NCBI GenBank assembly: GCA_038534195.1
Contig: JBCAXE010000003.1
Coordinates: 62,001 to 126,000 of the forward strand
Reading direction: 5' to 3'
Source of the DNA: JAJFFW01 sp038534195
GTDB taxonomy: Bacteria; Pseudomonadota; Alphaproteobacteria; Caulobacterales; Parvularculaceae
DNA: 64,000 bases
Shown here: positions 59,672 through 64,000 of the stretch, in pieces
Numbering within the stretch: the first letter of the stretch is position 1
How the letters are laid out: every line of letters begins with the position of its first letter
Position numbers and translations under genes: made by a program
Notes under the pieces: model-generated
What the model was told of the DNA's origin: nothing
Seen by the model: the letters and a program-made list of their open reading frames with translations, nothing else
Databases searched by the model: none

Positions 59672-61801
59672 ATGGGTCTAGAACTAGTAAGCGTGGGGGC
59701 GATTTCGGGGGTCAATTCGGCCATTTTCAGCGATACCGCATCCAGTTCCCTTGATCTGGTGCGCGGAGCAATCGGCGGCGCTTTTATTATCGGCGTCGCT
59801 TTTCTTGCCGGCTTCGCGGTCTTCCGGCGTAATTCCGCTGCTGTTTGCGCCCTGTTGATGGTGCTGGCCGCAGCGGCGCTCGAATTCAGTTGGCTCGGCC
59901 TCTTCAAGGTCCCTTCGCCTAAAGTGATGGTGCTCTTGCAGGGCGTCTTCGGCGCGAGCATCCTGATTTACCTCTCGGCGACCATCAGAGCCGTGAAGAA
60001 CAATGCAATCCTTGGCGGCCTAATGTTCGCGGGCGCTCTCACCATGATTGGCGTCGGCGTTATCAATTTCCTTGGCAGGGTCGAAGCAAATGTACTGATG
60101 CTCAATGGGCTCTTCGCCGTTGGCGGGTTCGCAGTGTTGCTGACCCTTGTGCAATCTGCGCGCGGCGATCACGGCGCGCGATTGTTATTGCCGGGCGCGC
60201 TGATCACCATGGCCGCGCCGTTCACCGGACACTTGTTCGGCGCCGATGCGGTTTCAATGACGCCGCACGCGCTGTTCACATTCGGCATCTTAACCGCAAG
60301 CCTCGTTGCGCTGACTGAGAGCGCGCCTTCCTTGTCCCGCGATATCGGCTTTACGGATATGCAGCCGGCCATGATGCATGCGCAGGACGCGCAGTCGCCT
60401 GAAGAGAAAATGCTGGTGTCGGAAAATCAACTTGCACAGGTCCTTGATTATTCCGGCGTCGCGGTCTGGGACTGGAGCGAGAACGAAGCGCACCAGACAG
60501 AATCGTTTGCGCAATTGTTTGAAGCCGACGATGTCGTCCGCGTAACGCCGCGCAGACTTCGGGACTTTATCCATCCAAGCGATCGCGCGCGATTTGAACA
60601 TGACGTCTTCGGTCGTCATCAGGGCGACGGCGCCTTCGATATTTCGTTGAAGTTGCGAAACGACAATCGCGTGCGCCTGCGCGGCGCGCGGGCCGTCGAT
60701 CCGGCCGGCGAACTAGAGCGTCTTGTGGTGTTTGCGGAAAAAGCCGCGGACGATATGCCGAAATTGTGGGATACGACGCCCGCGATCGCCGGCGCCGCTG
60801 GCGCTGCCGTCGCCACCTTGAAAGAGGCGACCGCCAAGGAGCCGCGGCGCGAGAAGCCCAGCAAGATTTCACGCGCCTTGGAGGCGGGGCACCTGCAGCC
60901 GGCGTTTCAGGCGATTGTTTCCCTCGAAGATTCATCCGTTCGCGGATACGAAGCGCTCCTGCGGTTCTCTGACGAGGCCTCCGATTTTAAAGGGATGAGT
61001 ACGGAAGAAATTGTCGCCGCGGCTGACGCCGAAGGGAAGGGCGCTGACCTCGCGTCTATGATGTTGAAGGCGTCCGCGGAATTTCTTTCCGGTAAAATCA
61101 AGACGCGGGGGCGCAAGGATCTGTTTGCGGCGTTTAACGTGTCCGTGGCGCAGCTCCAGTCCGCGGGCTTCGCCGACGCGGTGGCGCGCGAGATTAAGGC
61201 GCACGGGCTTGCAAAGAAATCGCTTGTGGTCGAATTGACTGAGTCCGAAGCAGTGACCGACGAGAAAGCCGCCGGCGAAATTTTCGCCAAGCTGAAAGAG
61301 GCGGGCGCTGCACTAGCGTTTGACGATTTCGGTGCGGGCTTTTCGTCCCTGAGCAATTTGCACAAATTTTCGTTCGACTACCTCAAAGTCGACAAGTCCT
61401 TCATCGAAAAGCTCGATCATGATGAGGATGCTGCGAAGATCGTCGGCGCGCTCGTCCGCCTCGGCGGCGATCTTGGCCTTGAAGTGATTGCTGAAGGCGT
61501 TTCAACCAAAGCATTGGCGCAGGCGGCGCTGAAGAGCGGCTGCAAACTTGGACAGGGCTTCGCGCTCGGTCAGCCGGAGACAGTCGCCGCCGGTAAGGAA
61601 CTGAAGGGTCACGCGAAAGAAGCGGCTGCAAACGCGGATGAGACGCCAGCGGACGATGAGCCCAAGCAGAAGCCATCAAAGCTGTTTGCGAAGGCCAGCG
61701 ATAAGGCCGAAACGTCAGAGCCCGAGGCCAAACCGGAAGAACCGGCGAACGACGAGAAGAAGCCGTCGAAACGCCGTTTCTGGAGTAATGAGCTTCGATA
61801 A
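59672..61801 (+). CDS. Membrane-anchored EAL domain protein (c-di-GMP phosphodiesterase-like)
   Basis: 709 residues from the ATG at 59672 (AGGTGG 6 bp upstream); GTG 59609 and ATG 59639 are alternatives. The N-terminal part holds about seven hydrophobic helices, then a PAS-like region (LDYSGVAVWDWSENEA), then an EAL domain: GYEALLRFSDE, AFNVSVAQLQ, VVELTESEAV, AFDDFGAGFSSLSNLHKFSFDYLKVDKSFI and VIAEGVS. Key catalytic residues look intact. The last 60 residues are a charged K/E/P/A-rich tail. Confidence 0.92.
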   Translation: MGLELVSVGAISGVNSAIFSDTASSSLDLVRGAIGGAFIIGVAFLAGFAVFRRNSAAVCALLMVLAAAALEFSWLGLFKVPSPKVMVLLQGVFGASILIYLSATIRAVKNNAILGGLMFAGALTMIGVGVINFLGRVEANVLMLNGLFAVGGFAVLLTLVQSARGDHGARLLLPGALITMAAPFTGHLFGADAVSMTPHALFTFGILTASLVALTESAPSLSRDIGFTDMQPAMMHAQDAQSPEEKMLVSENQLAQVLDYSGVAVWDWSENEAHQTESFAQLFEADDVVRVTPRRLRDFIHPSDRARFEHDVFGRHQGDGAFDISLKLRNDNRVRLRGARAVDPAGELERLVVFAEKAADDMPKLWDTTPAIAGAAGAAVATLKEATAKEPRREKPSKISRALEAGHLQPAFQAIVSLEDSSVRGYEALLRFSDEASDFKGMSTEEIVAAADAEGKGADLASMMLKASAEFLSGKIKTRGRKDLFAAFNVSVAQLQSAGFADAVAREIKAHGLAKKSLVVELTESEAVTDEKAAGEIFAKLKEAGAALAFDDFGAGFSSLSNLHKFSFDYLKVDKSFIEKLDHDEDAAKIVGALVRLGGDLGLEVIAEGVSTKALAQAALKSGCKLGQGFALGQPETVAAGKELKGHAKEAAANADETPADDEPKQKPSKLFAKASDKAETSEPEAKPEEPANDEKKPSKRRFWSNELR

Positions 61802-61820
61802 CCTTCGAGTTTTTGCGCGC

Positions 61821-62459
61821 CTAGTTTAACGGCGCGTTGCTGTCGCGCGCCCGCATCCATTCAGGTGACAGCATGGCGGCGCTGACACCAAGTTTTGCGA
61901 GCGCCGAGCGCCATATATCGCGATTTTCTCCGCCGAACAGAATATCTTCTGACAGCGGTACGTGCGCCCAGGCGTTCATCTGCAACTCTTCCTCCAGTTG
62001 ACCGCCGGACCAGCCGGCATGACCGAGCGCGAGCAGGAAATTCGCAGGCCGTTGCTCATCGATCCCGCCTTGGGCCAAATCAGCCAGAATTTGCTGGGTG
62101 CCGGTGACGCCCACATTATCATGGACAACCATTGTTTGGTCGGACTGATAGTCGAGCGTATGGACAACAAGGCCGTGGTCCTGCTGAACCGGTCCGCCAT
62201 AGAAAACAGGCGCATCACCGACCGCCTTGTCGGCCGGAATTTCCAATTGCTGGAGCAGCTCGCCGACGGTGACATCCTGAAGGCGCTTGTTCACGACAAT
62301 GCCCATCGCGTGATCGCGTTCATGGCTGCATATGAGCACAACCGAGCGTTCAAATCGCTGATCGCCCATGTTGGGCATCGCAATCAGCAACTGCCCGGTA
62401 AGAAAATCCTGTGCGGCGTCGTCCTTCATGGATCGAACACTAAGGTCGCCGGCGGGCAT
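61821..62459 (-). CDS. YqgE/AlgH family protein
   Basis: 212 residues from the ATG at 62459; ATG 62429 is an alternative start. Conserved blocks are LTGQLLIAMPNMGDQRFERSVVLICSH, AMGIVVNKRL, VFYGGPVQQDHGLVVHTLD and LGHAGWSGGQLEEELQMNAW. The function of this widespread family is not known. Divergent from the peroxiredoxin gene. Confidence 0.93.
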   Translation of the reverse strand: MPAGDLSVRSMKDDAAQDFLTGQLLIAMPNMGDQRFERSVVLICSHERDHAMGIVVNKRLQDVTVGELLQQLEIPADKAVGDAPVFYGGPVQQDHGLVVHTLDYQSDQTMVVHDNVGVTGTQQILADLAQGGIDEQRPANFLLALGHAGWSGGQLEEELQMNAWAHVPLSEDILFGGENRDIWRSALAKLGVSAAMLSPEWMRARDSNAPLN

Positions 62460-62562
62460 TGACAATGAGCGTCCCGCCGCACCCTCCAAAGCGATTCATC
62501 ATTTACGCCGCCTCCATGGACGCGTATGACAACGCGAAATTCTGGAAAAGGAGAACGATGAA

Positions 62563-63045
62563 ATGGCCATATCAGAAGGCGAAAAAATCCCAAGCGTAAG
62601 CGTCATGATGGCGACCGAGAACGGTCCGGAAAAAGCCGACGCGGCGGATGTTTTGGGATCCGGCAAGGTCGCCTTGTTCTCGGTGCCAGGCGCTTTTACG
62701 CCCACCTGTTCGGCGAAACACCTGCCGGGATTTGTTGAGAAAGCCGGCGAGTTGAAGGCCAAAGGAATCGACAAGATTGTCTGCGTTTCGGTTAACGACG
62801 CCTTTGTGATGGACGCCTGGGGTAAGGCGCATAATGCTGGCGGAACAGTTGAAATGATGGCTGACGGCAATGGCGATTTCGCGCGCGCGCTCGGCCTGAC
62901 CATGGACGGGACCGGGTTTGGTATGGGCGAACGCTCGCAAAGATTTTCCGCCGTGATCGAAGATGGTGTCGTGAAGGCGCTCAACGTCGAAGAGCCAGGC
63001 GCGTTTGAAGTCTCGAGCGTCGAACACATGTTAGGACAGCTCTAG
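62563..63045 (+). CDS. Peroxiredoxin, Prx5-like
   Basis: 160 residues. Peroxidatic cysteine in VPGAFTPTCSAKHLPGF, with the Prx5-type VSVNDAFVMDAWGK block and SQRFSAVIEDGVVKALNVEEPG. It reduces peroxides using thiol donors. Followed by a clear terminator, then the LuxR-type gene. Confidence 0.96.
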   Translation: MAISEGEKIPSVSVMMATENGPEKADAADVLGSGKVALFSVPGAFTPTCSAKHLPGFVEKAGELKAKGIDKIVCVSVNDAFVMDAWGKAHNAGGTVEMMADGNGDFARALGLTMDGTGFGMGERSQRFSAVIEDGVVKALNVEEPGAFEVSSVEHMLGQL

Positions 63046-63071
63046 GACACTGCAAAAAATTGATTTTGTGT

Positions 63072-63106
63072 AATGCGTTCGTCATGTTTGGCGGACGCAT
63101 TTTTTA
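63072..63106 (+). terminator. Rho-independent terminator after peroxiredoxin
   Basis: AATGCGTTCG pairs with CGGACGCATT (one wobble) around a loop of about 11 bases, followed by T residues. 27 bp after the peroxiredoxin stop codon. Confidence 0.85.
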
Positions 63107-63145
63107 TTTTGCAAGATTGGCTAAATTTGCGCATTGACCGAGTTT

Positions 63146-63157
63146 TCCCTTAAGGGA
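63146..63157. promoter_or_regulatory. Perfect 12-bp palindrome over the luxR ribosome binding site
   Basis: TCCCTTAAGGGA is a perfect dyad. Its right half is part of the AAGGGAG Shine-Dalgarno of the LuxR-type gene, 7 bp before the ATG. It may be an operator or a small hairpin that hides the ribosome binding site. Confidence 0.45.
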
Positions 63158-63164
63158 GCGCGTC

Positions 63165-63902
63165 ATGACGGCAGGGGCCGATAAAGAGTTTGAAGAATAT
63201 TCAGTGGCGGCGAAGGCGGCGACGTCTTTCGCTGATTTGAAGAATATCTGTATCCGGTTCTTTTTTAGGCAGAATATCCAGATGATGAGCTACCATCATC
63301 TGCCGCCGGTCGGCGCCGTTGGCCGTCAACCGTCTCTGACAGTCGTCGCGTTTGGGTTTCCTGAAGCCTGGGTCGCCGATTATACGCAGAAAGAATATTA
63401 CAAAGTCGATCCGATTACGCGGCTTTCTCTTTCCCGCACACGCCCCTTCTTGTGGTCGGAGGTGCGCGAGCTCGACAAGATCAGCGATGAAGAACAGATG
63501 TTTCTTTACAAGCTTAGCCAGGCGGTGAAAGGCGACGGACTGGCGATGCCGCTTTACGGCCCCCATGGCCGGAACGGCTATGCGGGGCTCGGCTTTGGCG
63601 ACACGTCGCAGACCCTGTCGGACTTTGAGATTTCACGCCTCCATTGGGCGACACAGCTCGGTCATCAGCGCTATTGCAAATTGCTATTCAAAAAAGCGCC
63701 CGAAGAAATCAAGCTCTCCTTGCGCGAGCGCGAAATTTTGGAGCGCGTCGCCTTCGGCGACAGTTCGGGCGATATTGCGAACGCTCTGGCCATTTCGAGG
63801 AACACCGTCGACACCTATATGCGCAGGCTCTACGTGAAGCTTGATGTTTCGGACAGGGTCACAGCGGCGCTGCGCGGTCTCGCTATCGGCGTGGTCGCCT
63901 AA
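63165..63902 (+). CDS. LuxR family regulator with autoinducer-binding domain
   Basis: 245 residues. The N-terminal domain (about 15-165) has FPEAWVADYTQKEYYKVDPITRLSLSRTRPFLW, keeping the Trp, Tyr, Asp-Pro and Trp of acyl-homoserine lactone pockets. The C-terminal LuxR HTH is LSLREREILERVAFGDSSGDIANALAISRNTVDTYMRRLYVKL. No luxI synthase gene is in this window, so it is a solo regulator here. A palindrome overlaps its ribosome binding site. Confidence 0.92.
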   Translation: MTAGADKEFEEYSVAAKAATSFADLKNICIRFFFRQNIQMMSYHHLPPVGAVGRQPSLTVVAFGFPEAWVADYTQKEYYKVDPITRLSLSRTRPFLWSEVRELDKISDEEQMFLYKLSQAVKGDGLAMPLYGPHGRNGYAGLGFGDTSQTLSDFEISRLHWATQLGHQRYCKLLFKKAPEEIKLSLREREILERVAFGDSSGDIANALAISRNTVDTYMRRLYVKLDVSDRVTAALRGLAIGVVA

Positions 63903-64000
63903 AGGTTTGCAATGCCGCGGCGCGCGAGTTCGTCCGCGCGCTCATTGCCGGGATCGCCGGCATGACCTTTGACCCACCGCCAGTCGATGTCGCGCCCTTG
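63899..64000 (-). CDS. rnhA: Ribonuclease HI, C-terminal fragment (cut by window end)
   Basis: Minus-strand frame open from the window edge to a TAG at 63899-63901. The 33 residues include DWRWVKGHAGDPGNERADEL followed by ARRGIANL, the C-terminal RNase HI motif with the catalytic histidine and aspartate. RNase HI removes RNA from RNA-DNA hybrids. The stop overlaps the LuxR stop codon by 3 bp on the other strand. The 5' part lies outside the window. Confidence 0.9.
   Translation of the reverse strand, partial: QGRDIDWRWVKGHAGDPGNERADELARRGIANL

Noticed and set aside
1..64000. tRNA, rRNA, CRISPR array, insertion sequence or prophage
   Set aside because: No cloverleaf-like T-loop in the gaps, no spaced direct repeats, no transposase or phage structural protein seen among the translations. 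Reading by eye can miss a tRNA; a tRNAscan-SE run would settle it.

Overview
The window looks like a chromosomal stretch of a GC-rich alphaproteobacterium. The support is gene content: tatBC-serS-surE-nlpD, rpsF-rpsR-rplI with dnaB, fabD-fabG-acpP-fabF-mltG-yicC-gmk, an RcdA-type CtrA-degradation adaptor (DUF1465) beside DUF1192 and bL31, and a perfect CtrA-type box (TTAA-N7-TTAAC) ahead of the nlpD-like gene. CtrA/RcdA, a sulfolipid synthase (SqdB), a PEP-CTERM-like protein and a solo LuxR would suit a marine, cell-cycle-regulated lineage of the Caulobacterales/Parvularculales/Rhodobacterales type. The genus cannot be fixed from sequence reading alone.

Layout. 1-5.2 kb: Tat translocase, SerS, SurE and a LysM/LytM division factor (pcm is missing from its usual place). 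5.3-7.5 kb (minus): Tat-exported SDR, chorismate mutase and two PaaI-type thioesterases. 7.5-9.1 kb: an AT-richer accessory patch with a two-TM protein of unknown function and a HigA-like HTH protein. 9.1-20.5 kb: ABC-F ATPase, EF-hand proteins, an unknown membrane protein, an epimerase, Ndk, a fatty acid hydroxylase-like enzyme, an M48 lipoprotein and a TIR-TM-TolB-like-TPR protein. 20.6-28.8 kb: DUF1295 protein, TonB receptor, nitroreductase, PEP-CTERM-like protein, a yceI-cytochrome b561-yceI operon, FkbM methyltransferase and DUF2855. 28.9-32.3 kb (minus): mlaF, mlaE, alr and a lipoprotein. 32.4-34.7 kb: glpX and sqdB. 34.9-39.8 kb (minus): dnaB, rplI, rpsR, rpsF, then a cyclase-like/glycosyltransferase/methyltransferase operon. 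40-46.2 kb: fatty acid synthesis genes, then mltG, yicC and gmk. 46.2-50 kb (minus): two exported rhodaneses, then sfsA-map-VOC-radC. 50-53 kb: two tandem TadE/G-like genes, the second frameshifted. 53-64 kb: DUF1192, DUF429, rcdA, rpmE, a paraoxonase-like protein, thrC, an M16 peptidase, a GNAT, an EAL protein, YqgE, a peroxiredoxin, a LuxR and the 3' end of rnhA.

Most of the window is core housekeeping. The spots most worth a second look are: the accessory patch at 7.5-9.1 kb; the duplicated TadG-like genes, whose 56-bp leaders align without gaps and one of which is frameshifted in a T run; the CtrA boxes before nlpD; a terminator abutting the dnaB start codon; and a perfect 9-bp hairpin directly after acpP. 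I saw no tRNA, rRNA, CRISPR array, insertion sequence or prophage structural gene. All family assignments come from reading motifs; no database search was run.
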